Shown one piece after another: positions 18,585 to 26,904 of a stretch of DNA of 64,000 nt. Position 1 is the stretch's first letter, and each line of letters begins with the position of its first letter. The translations under genes were made by a program, and so were the position numbers. Source of the DNA: Hyphomicrobiales bacterium (GTDB taxonomy: Bacteria; Pseudomonadota; Alphaproteobacteria; Rhizobiales; HXMU1428-3). The stretch covers positions 1-64,000 of the forward strand of contig JAJFHX010000043.1 of the NCBI GenBank assembly GCA_021775425.1. The letters are read 5' to 3'. The notes beneath the pieces were generated by a model that searched no databases, had not been told where the DNA came from, and saw only the letters and a list, made by a program, of their open reading frames with translations.

Positions 18585-20534
18585 TTATCTCGATAATACA
18601 AGGCGCGCATGTTGGGCAGAGGCGTGAAATCTTTCAGCTGCATCTGAGAGTATGGTCATCATCCTCAGGCGTAATAACAGGTGGTCTTGCATTGGTTCCT
18701 GAGCCATATCACCAGCTAAATCAAATTGCTGCTGGTTGGGGAGGGTGTTGGATAACCGCGTGACATGCTCGAGAACAATTTCCTTGCGGCCGGTTCTGGC
18801 GAGATGGTCTGTCATCGATTGTAAGATTGAGATGACCTGTTCTGCGGGCAATAAATCCGGGTTGAGGATGATGGCCTCAAAGCTTTCGGCCAGGGCGCGG
18901 CTGTTAATGAGCGCATGTATCCATTGCTGTGAGACAACTGAGGGAGGCAATAACCGGCGGGCCAGTGCTGCTGCATCCTGGATGTAGCCATCACCTGAAA
19001 GGGCGAAAATGGTAAAGCTTACATTCAGTTTCTGGGTGAAGGCCCAGTCTCCGGTTTCCAGAATACAGGCTACCATATCTGAGACCTGCTCATATTCAGA
19101 CAGGCAGACCAGTTGTTCTGGTGTCATATATGGGTGGTTTGAGACATATTGCCGAAGACCGTCTGCTGCCCCTTCGATGATCCGTGAACGGTATTCCAGA
19201 AATGGCTCAGATATTGGCAAGCGACCGGCAAGGCAGAGCAGGTCTTCGATCTGATTCAGAATTTCAGGGTCTTCTATGTTGAAAGTCTCATCGCGAATAG
19301 CACAGCCAAGTGCGAGAGAAAGTTTTGAAATTTCGGGCTTAAACAGCTGATCGATATTATGCAGCAGTTTCTGGTAAACATGCGGGGCGCTATCAAAATC
19401 TGAAAACAGTGTATAAAGCCCTGAAATATGATCAGTTGTGTCTTCGCCCTTTAAAATCGTGTCATATGCCAGAAGGTGTGGTTGTTCCGGTGAAGCGCCT
19501 TTTTTCAGTGATGAAGCTTCTGCTCTGATGTTGATGCCGATTTCGTTGAGCACCTGACCAAGAGAAGCACTGGTTTCACGGGCAAGGCCGGTTAACTCAT
19601 CAAACAGGCCTTCTTCTTCAAACAGGTCGTCATTGTCTTCAAATTCATCATATTCGTTCAGATCAATCTGAGGGGCATAGGCATTTTTCAACCGTTCAGC
19701 CAGCAGGCCGCGCACATGCTGACATGTGCTTTCTAATGTCGCGCCTTTTGGCAGGGCGGCAACCGGTTTTGAAAATGCACTTTCAGCTATAACGCGGTCG
19801 TTAAAATATTGCAGGGCGCAAATCGGCTGGCGGTGCTGAAAGCCATAAGAGAACGAAATTGTGTGCCTAAGGGCTGCCGGTATTAATTTTAAAGAATGGC
19901 TGAGCGAGGTGAGGAATTCTTCGGTGGTTTTAAAACTTTCTGTGCCAAACTGCCCGGGATAACCTGATGCCAGTGCCCCCAGAATAAGCCCCACGCCTAA
20001 TGGAAGCTCCTTTAATTTCATCTCAGTTTCATGGCCGGGTTTTAATTTTTCCGGATTGATGACAGAGCAGCCGTTTTGACCGGGGTTGAGGTATTTCTCA
20101 GTTTTAAAGGGCGTGTTGGCAAGGTCTGCAATCAGTTGTGGAGCGTGGCGCTCCCAGAGCCGTGCATTGATAACAAAACTGGATGAGAACAAATTCTCCT
20201 GTTTGATCTCATTTGAAGTTTCGCCAACAATTCTGACCTGGCTTACAGCCATCCAGCAATTGCTTGAGTTTGCACTTGGGTCATAGAAGGGGCGTGTGGC
20301 ACGAATGCACAAGGCACCAGTTTCACTTGCTTCAGAGGTTAGTAACCCGCCTACATCGTGGGCGCCGACCATACCATCCAGTTCACATAAAGGGCGGGCT
20401 TCTTCTGGAAAGCCATTGCTTACAATTTGACAGGCCATTGTCTGCTCTGGATGGGGGCAATTGGTCTTCTGATCCAGAAGGGTGCCAATTGAAAAAATAT
20501 GAGCGTCGACTGTCGATGGGAATTGAAGCAGCAT
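18585..20534 (-). CDS. Large soluble protein, possibly GAP1-like, partner of the Hsp70-like ATPase
   Basis: This 649-residue protein has no signal peptide or membrane segment. I do not recognise it with confidence. The region around 190-232, with a long helix followed by L-I-P-A-A-L-R-H-T-I-S-F-S-Y-G-F, recalls the middle part of GTPase-associated protein 1 (GAP1) families from predicted conflict systems; this rests on a short motif only. An N-terminal domain (1-160) has several Cys and His residues. A strongly acidic linker lies at about 290-312. The rest is alpha-helical. The gene is first of a three-gene minus-strand set, followed 91 bases later by the Hsp70-like ATPase. A GGAAAG stretch precedes the ATG. 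Confidence 0.78.
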   Translation of the reverse strand: MLLQFPSTVDAHIFSIGTLLDQKTNCPHPEQTMACQIVSNGFPEEARPLCELDGMVGAHDVGGLLTSEASETGALCIRATRPFYDPSANSSNCWMAVSQVRIVGETSNEIKQENLFSSSFVINARLWERHAPQLIADLANTPFKTEKYLNPGQNGCSVINPEKLKPGHETEMKLKELPLGVGLILGALASGYPGQFGTESFKTTEEFLTSLSHSLKLIPAALRHTISFSYGFQHRQPICALQYFNDRVIAESAFSKPVAALPKGATLESTCQHVRGLLAERLKNAYAPQIDLNEYDEFEDNDDLFEEEGLFDELTGLARETSASLGQVLNEIGINIRAEASSLKKGASPEQPHLLAYDTILKGEDTTDHISGLYTLFSDFDSAPHVYQKLLHNIDQLFKPEISKLSLALGCAIRDETFNIEDPEILNQIEDLLCLAGRLPISEPFLEYRSRIIEGAADGLRQYVSNHPYMTPEQLVCLSEYEQVSDMVACILETGDWAFTQKLNVSFTIFALSGDGYIQDAAALARRLLPPSVVSQQWIHALINSRALAESFEAIILNPDLLPAEQVISILQSMTDHLARTGRKEIVLEHVTRLSNTLPNQQQFDLAGDMAQEPMQDHLLLRLRMMTILSDAAERFHASAQHARLVLSR

Positions 20535-20680
20535 GTTACTTTCCGAAACTAATATGACAAACCACTAAACTGCCTTCGCATGATTAATATGGAGTTACCA
20601 ATTTCAGAAAATGGGTAAAATTTACAAAAATATCTGTTTTATATTTTTCCTGATCTTAAAGAAATTTTAAAGCCCTCTGC

Positions 20681-22078
20681 TTAACTGGCTGATTTGACCG
20701 GGGTAAATTTCCTTAAAAAGACTTTGCTTTCAATATAACGGATAATCTCCCCGGCGAGATCTTTGCCGGTTATTTCTTCAATGCCTTTTAAACCCGGTGA
20801 GGAATTTACCTCCAGAAGGAGCGGTCCTTTATTCGAGCGCAGGATATCAACACCAGCAAGGCCAAGGCCGAAAACTCTGGCAGCTTTTATCGCGATTTTC
20901 CGTTCCTCACTTGTGATTTTGACTTTATTGGCCTGGCCACCCTGATGAATGTTAGCGCGAAATTCCCCTTCATGGGCGCTGCGCATCATAGTGGCGATGA
21001 CCTTATTGCCAAGCACCAGACAACGAATATCCGACCCGTCTGATTCGGAAATAAATTCCTGAACCAGAAAATCGGTATCAATGCCGCGAAAGGCATCTAT
21101 GACCGTAACAGCTGCTTTTTTTGTTTCTGCCAGGACGACACCTTTGCCCTGACTGCTTTTTAACAGCTTGACGACCAATGGCGCACCGCCAACCAGTTTG
21201 ATCAGATCTTCGGTGTTTTTTGGTGAGCTGGCAAAAGCTGTGACGGGCATTGGCAGATCATGCCGGGCCATCACCTGATGGGCGAGCAGTTTATCTCTTG
21301 AATGTAAAATCGCTTCCGCCGAATTGAGACAAAAAGCACCCGCCATATCAAACTGGCGCATGATGGATGTGCCATATGATGTGATTTGCGGACCAATGCG
21401 AGGGATGACAGCATCAAACCGCGGTAATGGTTCGCCATTATAATGCAATCCACCCTGACGGGAATTGATGTTCATATAACAGGATGTGGTCTCAATCGTT
21501 TCAATAACATGATCCTGTTGCTCGGCCGCGCGGATGATTTTTTTGTTTGAATAGTTTGAAGGCTCCATTGTCAGCAAGGCAATACGCAGAGCTCTTGCAA
21601 CCGGTGATCTAGTTTTTACAGTTTTATAAATATCGTATGAAAGTGTTTCCTGCAGAAAATCCTCAGATGGTTCAACCATAATATCAGATGCATCAAGGGC
21701 ATCCCGGCCCAGTAATAGCGGGTAGGGTGCGCCTTCTTCACTACTGAGGGAAATTTCTATTGGCCAGCTTTTTGGGCCAAGCGATAGTTCCGTTTCAATG
21801 ATAGTTCTGAATTCGCTTTCAGCGCTGATTGTATCACTTGCTGCTGGTTTGATGTAGCGCCTGTCTTTTATGGGAGCGGTACAATAGATGATGAGGTTCT
21901 GGTTGCCTTCAACGGGGCGAACACCAAAACGAACTTTGGGTCTGTTGATCGGGCCAAAGGTTTCTATATGAAGAGCGTTTAAGGTCGAGATTTTAGTGGC
22001 TGTATCTATTTTTGCGCGCAAAGCACCAAGGCCGAGTTGTGGTAACCTGACCCATTCTCTCCAGCCAATGACTGTCAT
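20681..22078 (-). CDS. Fusion of retropepsin-like (RimB/DUF-type) domain with RimK-type ATP-grasp ligase
   Basis: Two domains are fused. The first (about 140 residues) is the aspartyl-protease-like fold annotated as ATP-dependent zinc protease (PF05618), with an I-G-W-R-E-W start, A-K-I-D-T-A-T-K core and P-L-L-L-G-R-D-A-L. The second is a RimK-like ATP-grasp domain with L-L-K-S-S-Q-G-K-G-V nucleotide loop, F-I-S-E-S-D-G-S-D-I-R, and L-L-E-V-N-S-S-P-G-L metal site. RimK enzymes add glutamate to ribosomal protein S6 or make similar peptide bonds. In the first domain the usual D-[ST]-G is D-T-A, which may matter for activity. An upstream in-frame extension to 22234 runs through a palindromic repeat, so I choose the ATG at 22078, which begins the domain. 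It lies 146 bases upstream of the 649-aa gene. Confidence 0.88.
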   Translation of the reverse strand: MTVIGWREWVRLPQLGLGALRAKIDTATKISTLNALHIETFGPINRPKVRFGVRPVEGNQNLIIYCTAPIKDRRYIKPAASDTISAESEFRTIIETELSLGPKSWPIEISLSSEEGAPYPLLLGRDALDASDIMVEPSEDFLQETLSYDIYKTVKTRSPVARALRIALLTMEPSNYSNKKIIRAAEQQDHVIETIETTSCYMNINSRQGGLHYNGEPLPRFDAVIPRIGPQITSYGTSIMRQFDMAGAFCLNSAEAILHSRDKLLAHQVMARHDLPMPVTAFASSPKNTEDLIKLVGGAPLVVKLLKSSQGKGVVLAETKKAAVTVIDAFRGIDTDFLVQEFISESDGSDIRCLVLGNKVIATMMRSAHEGEFRANIHQGGQANKVKITSEERKIAIKAARVFGLGLAGVDILRSNKGPLLLEVNSSPGLKGIEEITGKDLAGEIIRYIESKVFLRKFTPVKSAS

Positions 22079-22124
22079 CTCATTCAGATTTATTTTTTCT
22101 TCCAGTGGATTAGACTCTCTTAGT

Positions 22125-22405
22125 GGCCCTTCAGTTGCCCACATGGCAACCGGGCCTGGTACGCTGGTGGGTTGGTGTTCTGTGTCTTCTAGTGGTCTAC
22201 TCTTTTTAGTGCGCCTTCGGTTGCCCACTTGCAACCGGCGCTCTTTTTAATGCGCCTTCAGTTGCCCACTTGCAACCGGCGCTCTTTTTAATGCGCCTTC
22301 GGTTGCCCACCTGCAACCGGCGCTCTTTTTAATGCGCCTTCGGTTGCCCACCTGCAACCGGCGCTCTTTTTAATGCGCCTTCGGTTGCCCACCTGCAACC
22401 GGCGC
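22125..22405. repeat. Palindromic hairpin array: five 41-bp tandem copies plus one variant
   Basis: Copies start at 22211, 22252, 22293, 22334 and 22375, an exact 41-base period. Each reads GCGCC, TTC(A/G), inner stem around GTTGC, loop CCCAC-, GCAAC and GGCGC, followed by a T-rich linker. One more hairpin at 22125-22155 has GGCCC/GGGCC outer arms. The rest of the 22079-22501 gap shows no gene. Confidence 0.9.
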
Positions 22406-22501
22406 TGTACGTCGTCGGGCTTTTTTGCCTTTATTCTAATACCGGGTACCACTTTTATGTGACACGCTATAGCACGATATTGCTACAGATATGTGGCGGG
22501 G

Positions 22502-23020
22502 TTAGCCGGTTAGTTTGTCAAATGCGGTTTCATAGTCCCAGACTTCCTGTTCTGTCGTGCAGGCCAGAATGACTGATTTTAGTTTTTGGTCGGTTTTGAG
22601 GTGGTTGATAATTTCTGTCATGGCGATGAGTGCGGCGCGGGCTTCCGGGAAGCCGTTTTCTCCGGCTGAAATTGTTGGAAAGGCTATCGTTTCTATGTGA
22701 TATGACTTTACAAATTCAAAGCAGTTTTTATAGCAGTTTTTCAGATAATCGTCTTCGTTCGCCTCACCTCCGCCCCAGGCCGGGCCAGCTGTGTGAATGA
22801 CAAAATTTGCTGGAAGATTGTAAGCTCTGGTTATTCGGGCCTCACCGACAAGACATGGCGCAACGAGTTGGCATTCTTCTGCCAGTTTTGGGCCAGCAAC
22901 TTCGTGCAGATGCTTCTCTAGTTCTGTTGCAGGCAACAAACTGGGGTGGGCCGCGTTCACAATGGCATCAACACTCAGTTTTGTTATGTCTTCTTCTCTG
23001 ATTTCTATTCGCGATGGCAT
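22502..23020 (-). CDS. Macro-domain protein (ADP-ribose/O-acetyl-ADP-ribose binding), atypical
   Basis: A stand-alone macro domain of 172 residues. Such proteins bind ADP-ribose, and many remove it from proteins or deacetylate O-acetyl-ADP-ribose. Clear landmarks are I-T-K-L-S-V-D-A-I-V-N-A-A (about 12-24), G-E-A-R-I-T-R-A-Y-N-L-P, V-I-H-T-A-G-P-A-W-G-G-G, and I-A-F-P-T-I-S-A-G-E-N-G-F-P. The usual Asn after N-A-A is His. The glycine-rich loop G-G-G-G-V-D-x-A-I-H is replaced by P-A-T-E-L-E-K-H-L-H (about 30-39), so catalysis or ligand choice may differ. AGAGGAT lies just before the ATG. Confidence 0.88.
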   Translation of the reverse strand: MPSRIEIREEDITKLSVDAIVNAAHPSLLPATELEKHLHEVAGPKLAEECQLVAPCLVGEARITRAYNLPANFVIHTAGPAWGGGEANEDDYLKNCYKNCFEFVKSYHIETIAFPTISAGENGFPEARAALIAMTEIINHLKTDQKLKSVILACTTEQEVWDYETAFDKLTG

Positions 23021-23169
23021 GGGCTATCCTCTTTGCGCGTTAACATAACGCATAAGTGATTCGCAGGCAGATGATAATTGATTTGCAACAGACGGGACGG
23101 GTAGAAATTTACCGGGAGAGTGTGCTTGAACTGTGAGCTTGGCGCGTTTTGTTTTAACTGCTATATGGT

Positions 23170-23184
23170 ATATTGTAACATTAT
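23170..23184. promoter_or_regulatory. Candidate Zur box upstream of zur-znuCB
   Basis: ATATTGTAACATTAT is an AT-rich 15-base palindrome with one mismatched pair, of the kind recognised by Fur-family repressors. It lies about 75 bases before the zur ATG, where an autoregulatory site would be expected. Confidence 0.4.
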
Positions 23185-23257
23185 GAAATTCGTCTGAGCC
23201 CACGCAGCTCACTGATTTCCGTTTTCGCAAATTTAAAAATTGCAGGAATTAACACTG

Positions 23258-23806
23258 ATGCCGCACAACCACGCACATGACCATTCATTGTCTCTGTTTC
23301 CAACCGACGACCATGATCATTCTGACTGTACCAGCAATCTGATGAGCTACGCTGAGCAATTTTGTGAAAAGAAGGGCTTGCGGCTGACCAAACTCAGGCG
23401 GGACATCCTCAAAGAAATCGCTGCCAGTCATAAAGCTATTGGAGCTTATCAACTGCTTGACAGTCTGGCGGCGAACGGCAAAAAACTGGCGCCAATTTCG
23501 GTTTATCGCAGCCTTGATTTTTTACAGGAAGCCGGACTTATTCACCGCCTTGAAAGTACTAATTCTTATTTTGCCTGCCAGCGGAACTTTGAAGATGATG
23601 AACGCGCCTGCACCAACGAGCCATTATTGTTTTTGATTTGTGATGACTGCGGCACCATTGGTGAAGTGGATGGGACAGCCATTGAAAGCCTGATTGGTGA
23701 CGTGACCAGCAAGGCTCAGTTCGCTGTTGAGCGCAGCCAGCTTGAAATTCGCGGCATGTGCCTGTCTTGTCAACAGAGTGAAACTCCAGGGGCAAGTCAT
23801 GAGTGA
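23258..23806 (+). CDS. zur: Zinc uptake regulator Zur (Fur family)
   Basis: Zinc-sensing repressor, expected to shut off zinc uptake genes when zinc is abundant. It has a winged-helix DNA-binding region (L-R-L-T-K-L-R-R-D-I-L and S-V-Y-R-S-L-D-F-L) followed by a dimer/metal domain with C-D-D-C and C-L-S-C pairs that form the structural zinc site. The N-terminus is His/Asp-rich (H-N-H-A-H-D-H and D-D-H-D-H-S-D), an extra likely metal-binding segment. Its direct coupling to znuC and znuB argues for Zur rather than Fur. A TTG at 23240 is in frame; I choose the ATG at 23258 because AGGA lies upstream at suitable spacing. The stop overlaps the znuC start by eight bases. Confidence 0.93.
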   Translation: MPHNHAHDHSLSLFPTDDHDHSDCTSNLMSYAEQFCEKKGLRLTKLRRDILKEIAASHKAIGAYQLLDSLAANGKKLAPISVYRSLDFLQEAGLIHRLESTNSYFACQRNFEDDERACTNEPLLFLICDDCGTIGEVDGTAIESLIGDVTSKAQFAVERSQLEIRGMCLSCQQSETPGASHE

Positions 23807-24680
23807 AATGACGATTGACACTGTTCAGCCGGTCGCACAGACAGAAACCAGTGATCTATTAATTAAGGCTTCATCAGTTGGGTTTAAACGGGATGCCCGC
23901 TGGATTTTAGAAGGCATTGATTTTTCAATTTCACGCGGTGAAATTGTCACTCTGATCGGGCCGAATGGCGGCGGGAAAACCACATTTGCGCGCATTTGTC
24001 TTGGCATTCTTCAGCCTGACCATGGCAAAGTTGTCCGCAAAAATGAGATGACTGTTGGCTATGTGCCCCAGCGCCTGAAACTTGACCGGACCTTGCCGAT
24101 GACAGTGAAGCGGTTTTTAACCGTGCGGCAGAAGGTCAGTGATGCACGGCTTGAAGAGGCGCTGCTTGAAGTTGGTTCGGCCCATCTAATCAAAGCGCAA
24201 ATGGCGGAACTTTCTGGTGGGGAAATGCAGCGGGTTTTGCTTGCCCGTGCGCTGGTGAACCGTCCTGACCTGCTGGTGCTTGATGAACCAGCGCAAGGGG
24301 TCGATTTTGCCGGTGAAGCCGCGCTTTATGAGTTGATATCCAAGATCCGTGATAAATTTGGCTGTGCTGTTCTGCTGATCTCTCATGATCTGCATATTGT
24401 GATGGGGTCCAGTGACCGGGTGTTGTGCCTGAATGGACACATTTGCTGTGCCGGTGTGCCTGAACAGATCAACAAACATCCTGAATATGCACGCCTGTTT
24501 GGCAAAGACAGAGCTGAGGCTTATGGCATCTATGCTCACAATCATGATCATGAACACACCCTTTCAGGGGATGTCACAAGCTCAGATGATGCAACAGGCA
24601 GTGATACCGGACATCCTCATCATGATGGGTGCGGCTCGGGCTGCGGGCATGACCATGGGGCTGGCCCTGAGAAAGACTGA
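23799..24680 (+). CDS. znuC: Zinc ABC transporter ATP-binding protein ZnuC
   Basis: ATPase that powers high-affinity zinc import with ZnuB and the periplasmic binding protein ZnuA. Walker A is G-P-N-G-G-G-K-T-T, the signature is L-S-G-G-E-M-Q-R-V-L-L-A-R-A, Walker B is L-L-V-L-D-E-P, and the switch His is in L-I-S-H-D-L-H. The C-terminal 50 residues are rich in His, Asp, Gly and Cys and could bind zinc. I choose the ATG at 23799 (M-S-E-M-T), preceded by AGGGG. An upstream frame back to 23727 lies within zur. znuA is not in this window. Confidence 0.96.
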   Translation: MSEMTIDTVQPVAQTETSDLLIKASSVGFKRDARWILEGIDFSISRGEIVTLIGPNGGGKTTFARICLGILQPDHGKVVRKNEMTVGYVPQRLKLDRTLPMTVKRFLTVRQKVSDARLEEALLEVGSAHLIKAQMAELSGGEMQRVLLARALVNRPDLLVLDEPAQGVDFAGEAALYELISKIRDKFGCAVLLISHDLHIVMGSSDRVLCLNGHICCAGVPEQINKHPEYARLFGKDRAEAYGIYAHNHDHEHTLSGDVTSSDDATGSDTGHPHHDGCGSGCGHDHGAGPEKD

Positions 24681-24778
24681 ACCAGATGAAACTGTCAGTA
24701 CTGAAAAGTTATGCCCTAACCAAAAAATTATGGCCAAACAGAATAACTCAGCTGCGAAGAAAAAGGTTTTTTTGATTA

Positions 24779-25567
24779 ATGGATGATTTTTTACTGCGTG
24801 CTTTGCTTGGTGGAACTGGCATGGCATTGATCGCGGCGCCGCTTGGCTGTTTTGTAGTCTGGCAGCGGATGGCTTATTTTGGCGAAACGATTGCCCATGC
24901 GGGGTTGCTTGGCGTGGCGTTCGGGCTTTTAACATCAATTAATCTGACGGTTGGGGTTTTTCTCGCTGCATTAATGGTGGCGTTTGGTCTGCGCCTTGTT
25001 GAAAAAAATTCACCTCTTGCTAAAGACACGGCCCTTGGGCTGCTGGCTCATGTGGTTCTGGCCATCGGCTTGATTGTAACATCGCAGTTTCAATCCTTAC
25101 AGATTGACATGATGGGTTTGCTGTTTGGTGATATTCTGGCGATCTCTATGGTTGATCTGTTGATGGTGGCTGTTGGGCTGATATTGATCTGGGGTCTAAT
25201 ATATTATTTATGGCAGGATTTGCTCACCCTTTCGATTGACAGAGAACTGGCCCTTGCCGAAGGCGTGCCGGTATCGCGGGTTGAATTTTTATATTCAATA
25301 GCCATTGCGGCGACGATCGCCCTTTCTATGAAGCTGGTTGGCTTACTTTTGGTGACGGCAATGCTGATCATTCCCGCTGCAGGGGCGATGAATTTTTCAA
25401 AAACACCGGAGCATATGGTATTTTTTACCGGCATTATTTCTATATTTTCTGTTGTTTTGGGCTTGGGGGCGTCACTATATATTGATATACCAACCGGGCC
25501 GGCGATCGTTGTCGCCATGGCTGTGTTCTTTTTGTTATCTCTGGCTGTTAAACGTCATATGAGTTAA
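24779..25567 (+). CDS. znuB: Zinc ABC transporter permease ZnuB
   Basis: Inner-membrane channel of the zinc importer. Its 262 residues are mostly hydrophobic with about eight membrane segments, and it belongs to the ABC-3 family. The A-Y-F-G-E-T-I-A-H-A-G-L-L-G-V motif near residue 31 and the cytoplasmic P-V-S-R-V-E-F loop are typical. It follows znuC after 98 bases on the same strand. The ispG gene starts 52 bases after its stop, but there is no evidence that the two are co-regulated. Confidence 0.95.
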   Translation: MDDFLLRALLGGTGMALIAAPLGCFVVWQRMAYFGETIAHAGLLGVAFGLLTSINLTVGVFLAALMVAFGLRLVEKNSPLAKDTALGLLAHVVLAIGLIVTSQFQSLQIDMMGLLFGDILAISMVDLLMVAVGLILIWGLIYYLWQDLLTLSIDRELALAEGVPVSRVEFLYSIAIAATIALSMKLVGLLLVTAMLIIPAAGAMNFSKTPEHMVFFTGIISIFSVVLGLGASLYIDIPTGPAIVVAMAVFFLLSLAVKRHMS

Positions 25568-25619
25568 AGGTCCATTTTAAATGGCTTGCCAGCATGAACT
25601 ATGAAAGGTTGCTTTTTCT

Positions 25620-26897
25620 GTGTCTGATACCATTTCTGCACCAATTTTAAATGTTGAGCCGACGCCTGTTGAGCCATTACCTGCATCAACTTCGCTTCGT
25701 CATCGCACCACGGCCGTAGCGGTTGGCCCGGTCCTGGTTGGTGGTGATGCGCCAATTGTTGTGCAATCGATGACCAATACGGATACGGCTGATATTGAAA
25801 AGACAACTTTGCAAGTGGCTGCACTTGCCCGGGCCGGGTCTGAACTGGTGAGGATTACGGTTGACCGCCAGGAATCTGCGGCGGCTGTACCTTATATCCG
25901 TGATAATCTTCTAAAGCTTGGCATTGATGTGCCGCTTGTCGGGGATTTTCATTATATCGGCCACACATTGCTCAATGACAACCCGGAGATGGCGCGGGCA
26001 CTGGCCAAATACCGGATTAACCCCGGCAATGTTGGTTTTAAGAATAAAAAAGACAAGCAATTTTCTGAAATGATTGAGTGCGCGCTGAAGTTTGATAAGC
26101 CAGTGCGCATTGGTGTGAACTGGGGCTCTCTTGATCAGGAACTATTAACGAACCTGATGGACGAAAACGCGAGGCTTGCCGTGCCGAAAGACGCGCGCGC
26201 TGTGATGCATGAGGCGATTGTTCAATCTGCCCTGCTGAGCACAGCCCGAGCCAATGAACTTGGCATGGGTGATGATAAAATCATTTTATCTGCCAAAGTG
26301 AGCGCGGTGCAGGATCTGATTGCCGTTTACCGCTTGCTGGCCAGCCGCTCGAATAATGCTTTGCATCTTGGGTTGACCGAGGCTGGCATGGGATCGAAAG
26401 GGATTGTTGCTTCAACAGCAGCCTTATCCGTTCTGCTGCAGGAGGGCCTTGGGGATACCATTCGCATTTCCCTTACACCTGAACCCAATGGCGCGCGCAC
26501 CAAAGAGGTGCAGGTGGCACAGGAGATTTTGCAATCAATGGGGCTTCGGGCGTTTGTGCCCGTGGTGGCTGCATGCCCCGGATGCGGGCGCACAACCAGC
26601 ACCGTGTTTCAGGAACTGGCGCGCGACATTCAGGACCATATTGCGAAAAGCATGCCGGAGTGGAAGACCAAATATCCGGGCGTTGAGACTTTAAACCTTG
26701 CTGTGATGGGGTGTATTGTCAACGGGCCGGGGGAATCGAAACATGCTGACATAGGCATCAGCCTGCCCGGCACTGGTGAAAGTCCGGCAGCCCCCGTTTT
26801 CATTGACGGGAAAAAAGCGCTTACCCTCAGAGGTGACAAAATCGCTGAAGAATTTCAGGTGATTGTTGAAGATTACATTGAGAAACGATTTGGCTGA
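25620..26897 (+). CDS. ispG: 4-hydroxy-3-methylbut-2-en-1-yl diphosphate synthase
   Basis: Iron-sulfur enzyme of the MEP isoprenoid pathway, converting MEcPP to HMBPP. At 425 residues it has the standard proteobacterial length. The TIM-barrel N-terminus shows V-Q-S-M-T-N-T-D and V-G-D-F-H-Y. The 4Fe-4S ligands are in C-P-G-C-G-R (Cys319 and Cys322) and G-C-I-V-N-G-P-G-E, where the Glu is the fourth ligand. The start is GTG at 25620, with AAAGG upstream. It is convergent with the EF-hand gene, leaving only seven bases between them. Confidence 0.98.
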   Translation: MSDTISAPILNVEPTPVEPLPASTSLRHRTTAVAVGPVLVGGDAPIVVQSMTNTDTADIEKTTLQVAALARAGSELVRITVDRQESAAAVPYIRDNLLKLGIDVPLVGDFHYIGHTLLNDNPEMARALAKYRINPGNVGFKNKKDKQFSEMIECALKFDKPVRIGVNWGSLDQELLTNLMDENARLAVPKDARAVMHEAIVQSALLSTARANELGMGDDKIILSAKVSAVQDLIAVYRLLASRSNNALHLGLTEAGMGSKGIVASTAALSVLLQEGLGDTIRISLTPEPNGARTKEVQVAQEILQSMGLRAFVPVVAACPGCGRTTSTVFQELARDIQDHIAKSMPEWKTKYPGVETLNLAVMGCIVNGPGESKHADIGISLPGTGESPAAPVFIDGKKALTLRGDKIAEEFQVIVEDYIEKRFG

Positions 26898-26904
26898 TTG
26901 CAGC

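Noticed and set aside
22079..22234. N-terminal extension of the retropepsin-RimK gene
   Set aside because: These 52 codons pass through palindromic repeat sequence, and the known domain begins exactly at the ATG at 22078.
22211..22405. CRISPR array
   Set aside because: The unit repeats every 41 bases but the linkers are nearly identical T-rich sequence rather than unique spacers, each repeat is itself a hairpin with varying arms, and no cas gene is nearby.
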